This document shows positions 26,101-36,230 of a stretch of DNA of 64,000 nucleotides, in pieces; position 1 is the stretch's first letter, and every line of letters begins with the position of its first letter. Origin of the DNA: Dromaius novaehollandiae (Eukaryota; Chordata; Aves; Casuariiformes; Dromaiidae). The DNA lies in NCBI RefSeq assembly GCF_036370855.1, contig NC_088105.1:10235619-10299618 (forward strand), in the 5' to 3' direction. A program made the position numbers and the translations under genes. Under the pieces are notes generated by a model. That model had not been told where the DNA came from and did not search any database. It was given only the letters and a program-made list of their open reading frames with translations.

Positions 26101-29100
26101 AGATGTTTCCTTTTTTGAGAGACTGTTTTTATCATAGAGGGCCTACCTGCACATGATCTTAACAAGCTATAAATATACCTATGCTGATTTAATATTCGCT
26201 GTATTTTCAACTTACTTCCTCTTGTCTTGCTCAGATGGGATTGCAAGGTTCTGGTTTTTTGTTATGTATCTTATCATATTGTGCTTCTCTCTTTGAGAGC
26301 ATCAGGTGAAACATTCTATATGTTATGCTCTCCTTTTTCTGCATCTGATAATTATGGAAAAATAACTTTGTAGGAATTTTCTTCTCCATTTAGCTGCTTC
26401 TGCTTTGCCCTGAGTTGACTTTTTGAACATAATGCATATAGTGCCATTAGTATACATAATCTTAATGGACACGTAATAAATAAAATCCCTGACCTTTGAA
26501 GTCCTACGCTAATATGATATAAATGATCCGAAGTAAATGTCGGGGAAAGGTCTCTCTGGAAAGACTGAATGAAAAATGAGAGGAAGAGAAGAGAGGACAC
26601 AGTATATGAGAAAAGCAAGGAGATTAAGTAATGATCTAAAGGAAGACGAGAGAAAGAGAAACACTTGAGGGAGAGAGAAATGTAGTGTAAAGGAAATGTA
26701 CAGAGTACAAGGAAGAGTATATGCTGAGACTTTGCCTTGTGGGTTTGTGCTGAAAGCTGAATGCGAGTTTGACTTTGCAAAAGAAAGAGGGAACTAGTCA
26801 GGACTGAGGAGCATTTGTGGTGCGTCATCCAAAGCATTGAGAAGATAAGCTTTTGGTCACTGTATTTTGGATAACCGGAGGAAAAATAAGATACTGGGAG
26901 CTCAGAATCTATATCTGTAGAAGATAGGATGGGGCATGTGACAGCTGTAATAGTGAAATTTGATCTTCTCCCCTCTTTTGTGACTTACTGTGTGATTTTG
27001 AACATGTCAAAGAGTCGAGCTTTTGTTTCCTCCATTTCTGTTTCCGATTCACAGATGGTTTAAAGCATTTCCAGCTTTTAACTGCTACATTGCAAAGGAC
27101 TGTTTCAGTCCCTGCATGGAAGATATGATGGTTGTTATTTGGGATGACATATGGAAAGGAGATGTGGCTGTTTTGGTGGTGGTGGTGAACAGCTGTGAAA
27201 ACTGTAAAGAAGGACATGAGGAAACTTAAAATCCTAGCTGTGGAGAATTGAGACGTGACATCCGTGTTGTAAGACTGCAAGTACATGCCCAGGTTATGTG
27301 TATAAGGATAGGAGAGAAAAGGGAAACCTGAAATCTCGCCAGCAGAGAAGCAAGTGAGAGACTCTGAAAGAAAAATAGGGAGGAAAGTAGTAGCTGTGAG
27401 TAAAGGAGAATGAACACACATGAGGTCCTTCCTCTTAGGCCAGTGGAGGTCCCTAGTAACCATGATGAGGTTATTTGCGTTAGAAGGAAAAATGACTAGA
27501 GGATCACTGGAAAGAGAGACTGATGGAAACAGGTCAAGGCAATAGAAATAGGCACTGTACTTGAAGACCATAGGAAATTAAGGGAGGCAAGTCATAGCAA
27601 AAATCTTGCAGTGAAGCATGCCAACCACTGTTGAATGTGAGCGGTAAGGAAGCAAACTCTGACCTTGTTTTCTGTAGGTGAATGATACGTAACCTTGTAC
27701 TAAAACTATAGGTTGCTTCATATACTTGGATGTTAATACAAGAGTTACTCTGTTAATAAGATACATTTGTCCAACTCTTTCTTCTTTGAATAGACTTGGC
27801 TGCTGTGCTGGCCTTTTCTTTAAGCACTGATATGAATGAAGGGGCAGCTGTAAATACCTCTCAGGTCAAATGGTGTAAAATGATGGAGCTTTCCTTGAAG
27901 ACTTGATTTGGTTTTTCTTGTTGGCCCGTAGGTGGGAGTATGACGAAAGCTATTGTGATGCTGTGAAGAAGACTTCACCCTATGATTCCGGCCCTCGTCT
28001 CCTTGATATCATTGACACTGCCATCTTTGATTATTTGATTGGGAATGCTGACCGGCATCACTATGAGAGCTTCCAGGATGATGAAGGAGCCAGTATGCTC
28101 ATCCTCCTAGATAATGCCAAGAGGTGAGGATCAGGGGAATCCTGGTGGCCAGACAGTGGCAAGCACAAAGGCGCACATTTAGCTGTTATGTATTTCTCTG
28201 GGGGGTTTTTTGTTTTGTTTTGTTTTTCAGTAATCTTTTCAGTAATATCTTCTGTGCTGAAAACCCAAAGCTTTTTGTCTTATTAGAAATTACTCGCCAA
28301 ATATTGGGGGCTTTCAAAGACTGTGGCACCTACTCCGTCCTCTAGATACGTAGTTATGACTGCACTGGGCAAAGTCTTAATCAAACTACAAAAACTTCCA
28401 AATCAGCACAATATAACTTGAATTTCAAGACAGACTTTCAAATGTTTGTTTGCGTTTTCTTCCCTCCCTCCCCCCAGATCCCTCCCTAGTATGTTTTCAA
28501 GTGATGGAAGATTATAAATTTAGGATTTATTACATACTAGCAAGTATTAGTGAGAGCCATAGTAGGAGTAGATCCTTTTCAAAATGTGTCTCTGAATAAC
28601 CTGGTGTTCTCTGCCTTGTGAGTCTGTCTACTGCAGCGATAAAAGTCTAAGAACTTAACATGGAGAGAGATTTGACATTTTTCACATTTTGACATGAGGG
28701 CAAAATATGATGATGCCCAGAGTGCATTAGGTACTTAGTGTTGTGATCCACTGGGCAATGAATTCTGGGAATAACTGGGATTGATGAGGGAAAAAACATA
28801 CTTAGAAGTGCAATAACATGATTAGAAGTACCATTTTCTGTAGTGCCACACCTTTAAAAATATTTAAGGGACTTTGTAAGTCCTATTATGGACGTGTGTT
28901 TAATTGTTGTTATAAAATACTAACTATTTCCAGACCAAAAATGAAGCATGTTATAACTGGGAGGAGCTCATGAGAAGTCCTTCTTGAGGCTCGTCTTTAC
29001 TAGTCGGGGGGTGTGCGTGTGTGTAAAATGTGAGTTGCTCTGTCTTTGCTATATTTCTAGCATATTGGCTGGTATATCTGAAGTTAAAAATCCTACTGGA

Positions 29101-32100
29101 TGTACAGCCTTGTTTAAATCATAACTCGTTTAATTCTTCTTAAAAGCAAAAATAACCCATCCTGCTTTCTCATGACTTAGTCCAGAGACTCTCAAGCTTT
29201 TTTCTGTTGTGTATCACCATCTGCAGTGGCAGCGAGTTTCACCTTTGTGAATGGACCAGCTTAGGGTTGTTAGCACTAGCAGTTCCTGTGCCGGCCTCTG
29301 CTCTGCAGTGGCTTTACATTCTCCTTGTAGGATGTATACACTGCAGTTGAGACCTCTTACAGTTATCACTTCTTTCCTCGCTGATCTTTATTTCCCCTTT
29401 TGCTTTTTCTGTAGTGGATTCTGTCCCCATCTTTCTTCCATCTATTGTTCTCATTTGGCTGAAGTAGAAGTGGCCGAGTTGAGTATTTTGTCTTCATGCA
29501 TCAGCCTTTTCAGTAATGCTCCTTCAGTTATGCCAACAGGATGTGTTCCACTTTGGGAGTGCTTAATTATTGCTGCTTTCAGATTGCTGTAGGTGAATTT
29601 GGCAAAAAATGTCTTTCTCTAATGCTCTGCCAGTAGGCTAGGAGGAAGTTAGTGTATCTGTCACTAGGAGTAAATATGATAGTTGAAGGTCATGTCAGAC
29701 CTTTCATTACAGTACGTGCTCATAACATTATGAAACCATTTCCTCTGGGGCTTTGCAGGCCCAGAAGTAAATTGTTTTCCTGACAGCTTGAGTAAAGTTC
29801 TTCCAGCTTCTTTGAGGAAAGGGCTGTGTGTTGGGGGGAGCAGCTATTTAAAGCTTCTAGCAACAGAATTATTTGAGCAGAATAATGCCTGACTTGTAGT
29901 ATAAATTATCCTTATTGAGGAGAAAGTTCTGTGTTGGAAACAATGTTTTGGGGGAGGGGAAAGAGTGAAAAGTTTTTCAGCATCTGTTTAGGTGAAGCTT
30001 AAAATTACTATGAAATCCTGTTGGAAGGTGCCCCTTTGAAAGTGTTGTCGTGAAATGTAATGTCGAGAGGTGATCACCTGCATGTTGAACTGTTGGTCTA
30101 AGCTTGGCCATCTAAAACAGCAATTTCATTCATTCCCTGTCTAGCTGTGTCAAATAGTCAATGCCCCCCCTCTTTATGTCCAGAATGCAAATTACTCCCT
30201 TCCCTCGCTTAGCAAGATGAGCTCAATTTCTAAACTCCTCTGAAGTTTGTTTCTAGATGCCTTGGCCCGATAAAGACCTAGGTACTCTGGTGTTGCTTCT
30301 GTTTACCTGGTATGTTAGCTGATGCTGTTAACAGTTATATCTGTAATTGGTCATGGCCTATTTATATTTTAATTTAAATGATTTGAGCTGTTGGAGCATG
30401 AAATTGCCTAGTATTGATTTTTGAATTCTTTACAAATCTGTTGATGTTGTGAAAGACATTAAGTGTTCAAATGGATCATTTGTTTTTAACTCTGCTTTTC
30501 AGCTTTGGAAACCCTGCCCTGGATGAAAGAAGCATCCTAGCTCCTCTTTATCAGTGCTGCATGTAAGTAGAGTACAGGGATGCTTTTCACTTCACTTGTG
30601 TAATTGCTGTCCTTAGATCTGGAATATAATTAAATTTGTAGCAGTTAAGCCTTTTGGCAACCTGAAAATGTTCACAGGTACACAGTGCGCTTTTTTTTAG
30701 ATACTGTCCTTGCTTGATGTATTGTCAGTGCTCAGGAAGCTGAGAAATACATTTTTATTACGGTACTAAATCAGACAATAGACTGTAGGAACTGTAGGAA
30801 GTAGTCTCACCTCTAGGTCACTGATTCAAATCTACCCTTAGTATGACAGGTATTTTCCATCTGCAGTGGTCTCTATGCAGCTCCTGCTGAATAAAAGTTC
30901 ACATCATAGTTTGAGTTCTCTCTGACAGAAGCTAAGGACTCAGCGTGTCTGGCAACTTAACTACCTTCATTTCCAGATGCTTTTTCTGAACAAGACTGCA
31001 GCACTGCTTATGGGGCTGCTTTCAAAATGCAGTTTGTAGTTCTTTGCAGGATTTTGTTTTCACTTTGGCCCTATGAGCTGTATTCTTGTTCCCTTTATTT
31101 TTAGTGGCTGTGACCTGCTGGTTTCTGGGTTCTGTGGCTCCTCTCTCACCAGGCCATTGCTCCTTCTCATTAACAAGTAGATACAAGTACTAGGAAGAAT
31201 ACTGATATACTAGTTTCCTGCATCTGTTACTTCAAGATAATATTAACTCCATCAAACCTTCCAAAATAGGCATTTCCTTGGGAGTTTCTTGAGCCTGTTC
31301 TAGAGGGGTTCTGTCCCTGAATTGCTCACGGTTTGCAAAACCTGGGAACTCTGCAAAAGGCCTGAGCTCTCACCCACCGCTTGCTCTAAGCAAGGCTCTC
31401 TGCATCCTACAGTATGCCTGACCTACATTCTTCTGCGATTCTCTTCGTTTGTGTAACACACAGAGAAATTGCAGCAGGCATATGGAGAACAGTTTAACTA
31501 AGTGGTTTTCAAATTCCTTAGTTTTCCTACATTAATTTTAAATACCTTTTTTTTTTTTTTGAGGATCTTTTGGCCTGTCTATCTCCTTTCTCACAATCTC
31601 CTAAACACAGTCCTAGAAGAGAAGTTTATCAGTGTAAGAGACTTTACAGTTCCCTGCTTTTCAGATATCTTTCTTTTCTAATACCAGGCAAATGTTATAA
31701 AAGAAGTCACATGCTAAAATCTATCATAATCGTTTTAACCATAGATTTGTTATGGCACATGCCATCAAAGGCCAAGAACAGGGTTTAAACTGGTGGTGCT
31801 AAAACACAGAAATTTTGAGGAGAATCACAAGAAACTTCACAGACCAAACAATTTATATGGGATAACATGAAAGGTGCAATGGCAAATGGAGTAGAAAGAT
31901 CACTGATGCATCTGTTACCACTTTCTGTGGATGTTCTGTCATGAGACTTTTTGTCCTTTGTGATTAACTCTTGGTCAGTGATGCTCTTCCTGAAGTAACG
32001 TGAGTTTTCTTTTGAATTAATGGCCAGGCCGTTTTACTTTCTCCCCTTTTCAAACTTCGTCTGGGAGGGCCTCAGGACCAAAGAACTTCCTTGCTTGTTT

Positions 32101-32604
32101 AAAGTGTTTCCATGTAACTACTCTCATAAGAATTGCGACACGTTAGAGTCTTTCTTCTTCACCTTCAGTTGTTAAGGTTCATTTAGATACTGCATATGCT
32201 GGCAGTTATAACTAGACCTTTCCATCCCCAAACCAGTTGTGGTAAGACTTAGTACTTTCTATTTAGATGCAACCGTGATGTAACAGGCTCCCTCAAGAGG
32301 CTGGCTTTTGGTATTGCTTATGGGACTTTAGATGGACAGTGGTATGATGATGCGTGTTTGTTTCTTTTGCAGCATCCGAGTTTCTACCTGGAACAGGCTC
32401 AATTATCTGAAGAACGGAGTGCTAAAGTCTGCCTTAAAAAATGCTATGTCGCATGACCCCATCTCACCAGTGCTTTCTGACCCTCATCTGGATGCCCTGG
32501 ATCAGCGGCTCCTCAGCATTCTAGCTACAGTGAAGCAGTGCACAGACCAGTTTGGGCCAGATGTTGTGCTGGTGGAAGACAGGATGACACTGTCTCATTT
32601 GTAA
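16783..32604 (+). CDS. FAM20B: FAM20B, glycosaminoglycan xylosylkinase (seven coding exons, complete)
   Basis: Joining 16783-17159, 19938-20024, 22513-22622, 24836-25007, 27932-28123, 30503-30562 and 32373-32604 gives 1230 nt, 409 residues plus TAA, the length I know for human FAM20B, and nearly identical in sequence. The family phosphorylates the 2-OH of xylose in the proteoglycan linkage tetrasaccharide, acting in the Golgi and promoting glycosaminoglycan assembly. The N-terminus (MKLKQRVV) is a short basic tail followed by a hydrophobic signal-anchor at about residues 8-24, as in a type II membrane protein. The kinase core shows IGNADRHH with Asp289 and LLDNAKS with Asp309, the metal-binding Asp of the family. 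Cys pairs (CFYGKCYYC) and an N-S-T sequon at residue 193 fit a secretory protein. All seven exons join in frame with GT-AG introns. The start ATG lies in a CACCATGA context and matches the family start. No truncation or frameshift is seen. Confidence 0.97.
17160..19937 (+). other. FAM20B: FAM20B intron 2
   Basis: 2.8 kb. Contains the CR1-like repeat remnant at 17632-17860 and an A-rich run at 19319-19335. Nothing else is recognised. The acceptor is ATTACAG. Confidence 0.8.
17632..17860 (+). repeat. Degenerate sauropsid interspersed repeat (CR1-related?)
   Basis: The stretch beginning TAAGAATGGCTCACTAGGTC, followed by 'agtatcccatctctgcc' and 'gtgccagaggggcaaag', resembles a repeat very common in turtle, crocodile and bird DNA that I associate with CR1-type elements. 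The match is by eye and from memory. It is strongly diverged, consistent with an old copy, and the right boundary is approximate. Confidence 0.45.
19938..20024 (+). CDS. FAM20B: FAM20B coding exon 2 of 7
   Basis: 87 nt between ATTACAG and a GTATGG donor. It encodes [20 protein letters not shown] and the start of the helix ending FHLDR. The Glu and Asp residues here belong to the N-lobe of the Fam20 kinase fold. Phase 2 at both ends, so a skip would delete 29 residues without a frameshift. Confidence 0.95.
20025..22512 (+). other. FAM20B: FAM20B intron 3
   Basis: 2.5 kb, AT-rich, with an A run at about 20376-20389. No gene or repeat family recognised. Confidence 0.8.
22513..22622 (+). CDS. 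FAM20B: FAM20B coding exon 3 of 7
   Basis: 110 nt from AAAATCAG to GTAAGT. Encodes [20 protein letters not shown] and [17 protein letters not shown]. The arginine pair replaces the His-Arg I recall in human; otherwise very close to the family. Confidence 0.95.
22623..24835 (+). other. FAM20B: FAM20B intron 4
   Basis: 2.2 kb with a short TG run near 23289 and a TGTCT/TTTTG-type simple stretch just before the acceptor (about 24801-24832). No gene recognised. Confidence 0.8.
24836..25007 (+). CDS. FAM20B: FAM20B coding exon 4 of 7
   Basis: 172 nt. Encodes the cysteine-rich [19 protein letters not shown] insert, typical of Fam20 kinases (disulfides), then the [15 protein letters not shown] stretch and [10 protein letters not shown]. 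The N-S-T sequon at residue 193 opens the exon. Donor GCCAG|GTATGA. Confidence 0.96.
25008..27931 (+). other. FAM20B: FAM20B intron 5
   Basis: 2.9 kb. Includes a T/A simple stretch at 25328-25363 and, at about 26520-27580, a block whose plus strand is strikingly purine-rich (many GAGA and GGAA words). No exon or element recognised. The acceptor is CCCGTAG. Confidence 0.8.
25328..25363 (+). repeat. T-rich (TTTA)n-like simple repeat
   Basis: Runs of T broken by single A, including consecutive TTTA units, within FAM20B intron 5. Confidence 0.7.
27932..28123 (+). CDS. FAM20B: FAM20B coding exon 5 of 7 (catalytic exon)
   Basis: 192 nt. Carries the catalytic heart: [20 protein letters not shown] with Asp289, and LLDNAKS with Asp309. 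In the Fam20 family these correspond to the catalytic-loop region and the DFG-like metal ligand. Donor AAGAG|GTGAGG. Both flanking splice phases match the protein frame. Confidence 0.97.
28124..30502 (+). other. FAM20B: FAM20B intron 6
   Basis: 2.4 kb. A TTTTG simple stretch lies near 28206-28229. No gene or recognisable transposon. The acceptor is GCTTTTCAG. Confidence 0.8.
30503..30562 (+). CDS. FAM20B: FAM20B coding exon 6 of 7
   Basis: A 60-nt exon encoding [20 protein letters not shown], bounded by TTTTCAG and GTAAGT. Human has NPS where this has NPA, as I recall. Too short to show as an ORF; supported by splice sites, frame and family sequence. Confidence 0.95.
30563..32372 (+). other. 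FAM20B: FAM20B intron 7
   Basis: 1.8 kb with a T run at about 31546-31560. No gene recognised. The acceptor is TCTTTTGCAG. Confidence 0.8.
32373..32604 (+). CDS. FAM20B: FAM20B coding exon 7 of 7
   Basis: Encodes the C-lobe end from [12 protein letters not shown] through [11 protein letters not shown] to the terminal LSHL and TAA at 32602-32604. The ending matches the conserved family C-terminus. Confidence 0.97.
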
Positions 32605-33095
32605 TTGTAGAGGAACACAGATGAAACTCCTTTTTAGGAAAAAAACAAAAACAAATGATAGAAAAACAGCACAATCAGTTCTGAAAGGCTGTGGCCAAGA
32701 TGGACTGAAATGAACAGGAAAGCTTCCAAGCCAGAGGAACAGAGGTGATACTGGCTTTTACCTTGGGCTGACAGTCGTGAGAGGAGGTGGGAAGTCTGAG
32801 CCTTGGACGGCTCAGTACCCATAATGGCATTGTGGCCATTGTGGTGTGTCCATTGCCGGCAGTGGACATTGCACTGGATAAAAATGGCTCTTGGTGTTGG
32901 TGGAAGTGTGTGGAATACAGACACTAATTTGTGGACTGGTTCTAGAGGGGATAAATGGAGATGAACAATACAGTCCTTTCCCCTTCTCTTCCCCACGTAC
33001 ACTCTTAGGAGTTTTCGTCTGATTCAGGGTTGTATATAATCAGCTTTGAGCTGGTTAGGCATTTTACTGCTTCTCTAAAGAAAGAGGAAGTGGTG

Positions 33096-33101
33096 AATAA
33101 A
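33096..33101 (+). terminator. FAM20B: Possible proximal poly(A) signal of FAM20B
   Basis: AATAAA about 490 nt after the stop codon, in an AT-rich setting. Use is unproven. Confidence 0.35.
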
Positions 33102-36100
33102 ATAATTATTAGACTGAACAATTGCACCCCCTCCAGGGGTGGGATGTTCTTGTGAATGCCATTAGGTGTGGGAGAGGGGACCTCTGTAACTCGGTTGTCC
33201 TCTCCGTAAAAGTGTGGGACAGGTTTGCCTTGTACATGATAATGCTTCAGTATTATCACTGAAGTCTTATCAAAGATTTATGCACAGGGTTGGAGATTGA
33301 GGGGAGGACAGGGTGGTTACAAAGCACTTAATGATTAAGGGGTTAACCTAAGTTTCCAGAAGAAATTTCCATGTGTCCTATCACTGTTTTCCATTGATAA
33401 GGAATCTAGCAAGGCCTGACTAGAGGAAATCCCCTCTTTGCAGTCCTGTGTCCATATTAACCAAATTTTTCTTATATTGTAGCTGAGAAGCAGGACAGAA
33501 TCTGTCCTTGGAAGCAAGTTCCATTTAGTCAGGTTATGCTGCTTACTGTAGGCCCTGTTTAACTGGGGAGGGTGGGGAAGGATTTGAATTCACAGCGCTG
33601 GCAAAAGAGTTGTAATGCTGATCTGCAGTAGTCAACAGCTGTGCGCAGGGCCCTGAAGTGTAGAGAGAACCCTGAGCTGTGCTCTTTCCTCCTCATCTTG
33701 TTTGGAGGGAGCTTCTTGCCACCCGTCGTCATTATCGCAGCTCAGTGCTGCTGTTTCATGGAATGCCAGCAGTTTTTCAGTCCCATCTTCTACCTGACGT
33801 GGCTTGTGGCTGAGCTCTGAAACTGTGAGCACTTCCCGTAGGTTTTCTTCCTCCTTCAGCTGCTTCCTGTAACCTTCACTGTGATGTTCTGACTGGGGCA
33901 ATCATGCTGGAGCCTTCACCTCTGATGGTTTTGTCATAAGATGGGGAGGGTCTGTGCAGGTTTGCTTTTCAGAGTGGACTTGTAGCACTCATCTTGTGCT
34001 ACAAACTCATTTCGTGTCCTATTAGCTCTCAGCAGTGCTGCAGTCTGTACTGTAGATGAACTTGTGGCCATAAAAGTTGTCACATTTGTGATAGATTTAA
34101 GTCTGTATCTCCAGAAGGGAAGAAGCTTTGTTGTTATGTTTCCAAATTTAACCACTTTGCTTTGATTTTTTCAGTTCAGGCAGTGTGGTCCTTGGGAGTG
34201 AGGAAAGAGATCACTTCCTGAAGCTTCCTTTATGTATTCATTGGACTTGAGAGCAAGAGCAGCAAAATGTCTGTTTAAAAGCTTTTCCTTGATTTGTCTG
34301 TCGAAATCATTCCAGCTCTGCTGCAGTGTGGCTGGCAGATAAAATAAGGAGCCCTGTTTCCTAGTGCATGCACCTGCTGCTGTACGTGATCAGAGGTGTT
34401 AGTGAAAGAGATTATTTTAAAAATGCAGTTTTGTTTTGTTTACATTTTTTTGTCATTGTCTAAGCAGAGTATCTTGAAAGTAGAATGCAACTGTTTACCT
34501 GAAAATAATTTCATCTTCTAGATCTCTTCTGGACATGGCCACATCACAGACGTGCCACACAGTCAGGATTGGGCCTGGAGTATTTATAGGTGTTACTAGT
34601 CACAAATGTGCAGTCAGCTGTTCAGACACTGGTGTTAACTAGTGCCAGTTTATTGCCATACCTGATAATATAATGCCTACTTTAGAAGCCATGATCCTTT
34701 GGCAAATTTAACCTACTATAGTGGTTGTACCTTGTGGGTTCCCTTAGAGCAGAACTGTTTTGAGTGCACTTAGCTAATTGTGAGCGTGGGCAAGAACAAC
34801 TGAGGGGTTACCCTTGTCCCTCGCTGGCTGAGCTAGGATGTCATTTGGCTTGCAGTCAGATTTCAGTGGTCAAGTGAGACATCGCTGAGAGGTAACGTGG
34901 GTAACAGATGCTTAGTGAATGATTTTATTTTAACGCAAAATAGTTTCATACTAAGGTATTTTGGCATAAATTGTTTCCCAAGAAACTGAAGATCGTTTAC
35001 ATGAAGGGGGAGTGTGTGAAGCACATGGTAGTATTTGTAGCATTTTAAAAGCATGTTCTTCTTTTTGAGCATAATTATTAACACGTAATATTTTGGGAAG
35101 GATCCACTAGAATTTTAAGTTTTGATTTCTATTTGATCACTCGCTGATCTTTTACACTTGATTTGATGATGGGTTCCAAAAAAACTTTTGCCCTTTTTAT
35201 GCAATGAAGTTAGTGTTCAGACCCTCTGCTTTGTTTGCCCACTGGGCTTTAAGCTGCAGCTCTTGGAGTCGGCTGGGATTTGGGGTAAGTTTTCCAGCAG
35301 GACGAGTGTCAAAGAGTTAAAGCACTGCATTGGTTTAGTTGCAAACAAAGAGTGTGAAGGACAGGCAGCTTCAGGAGGAGGAAATGGAAAAGGTTGCTTT
35401 TTTTTCCTCCTTTTTTTTGACCTCGTGACTCTAGTGTACACGCACCGGAGCTTGGTGTTCTGCAGCAGGAAAGAATCAGTTCTTCTCTTATCCAAGATCA
35501 GGAAGATCAGATTTTGGCCTTGTGATCATCTCTGGCATTTTGGCAGTGATCATTCTTTTGCTCGTATACAGAACCCTGAGAAATTTTAAACTCAGCTATA
35601 ACTATTGCAAAGGAAATACAAAGCAGCATCCACATGCGAACAGGGTCTGTTCGAATCTCTAACAGAATAGCATTGTTTATTTGCGAGGCAGGTGCTATGC
35701 TCTGTCAGTGAGGTCTTCGTGACACCTTCTAATTCTTGTTCTAGAAGCTGTGTACACTGTGATTGGCTGGCTTCAGATGTTGGAAAATGGTTGTGTCGTG
35801 GGTATTAGTAATATTGGAGTGCTCGAAGCACAGAAATCAAGAACTAATTAAAAAAAGAACACCATCAGCTGTCTGCTATTTATCTCCTCCTTCCTAAATC
35901 AGCAGTCGGGCTGGAGGAAACACTGAAATCTGCTTCTCTTCCAGCAACTAATGAACTGGAGCGTCTCTTGCCAAACAAACTTCAATTGAAAAATAATAAT
36001 TTATTAAGAAGGTAACTTATTTGCTGTGTCAGCTGGAGCAAAATGCTTGAAACAGACACCCCTCTTGGAGCTGTCAGAGGATTGCCTCTGGGAGCAGCTG

Positions 36101-36195
36101 CACAAATGGAGGTTACTAATAAGAAAACAGAATGCAATCATGACTTTCTACTTGTATTCCCCCGGGTCAGATTCTGCATAAAGCAACATTGTGTG

Positions 36196-36213
36196 AATAA
36201 AGATTTTAATAAA
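36196..36213 (+). terminator. FAM20B: Tandem AATAAA, likely distal poly(A) signal of FAM20B
   Basis: Two AATAAA hexamers (36196-36201 and 36208-36213) within 18 nt, followed by TTGATGGATTGTT and a T/C-rich stretch that could be the downstream element. Confidence 0.65.
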
Positions 36214-36230
36214 GCAGCGTTGATGGATTG

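Larger units (their letters stand above)
32605..36230 (+). other. FAM20B: FAM20B 3'UTR (probable)
   Basis: The stretch from the stop codon to a tandem AATAAA pair at 36196-36213 has no coding signal. A long 3'UTR fits this gene in other vertebrates. An AATAAA at 33096-33101 could give a short isoform. The exact end is inferred. Confidence 0.6.
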
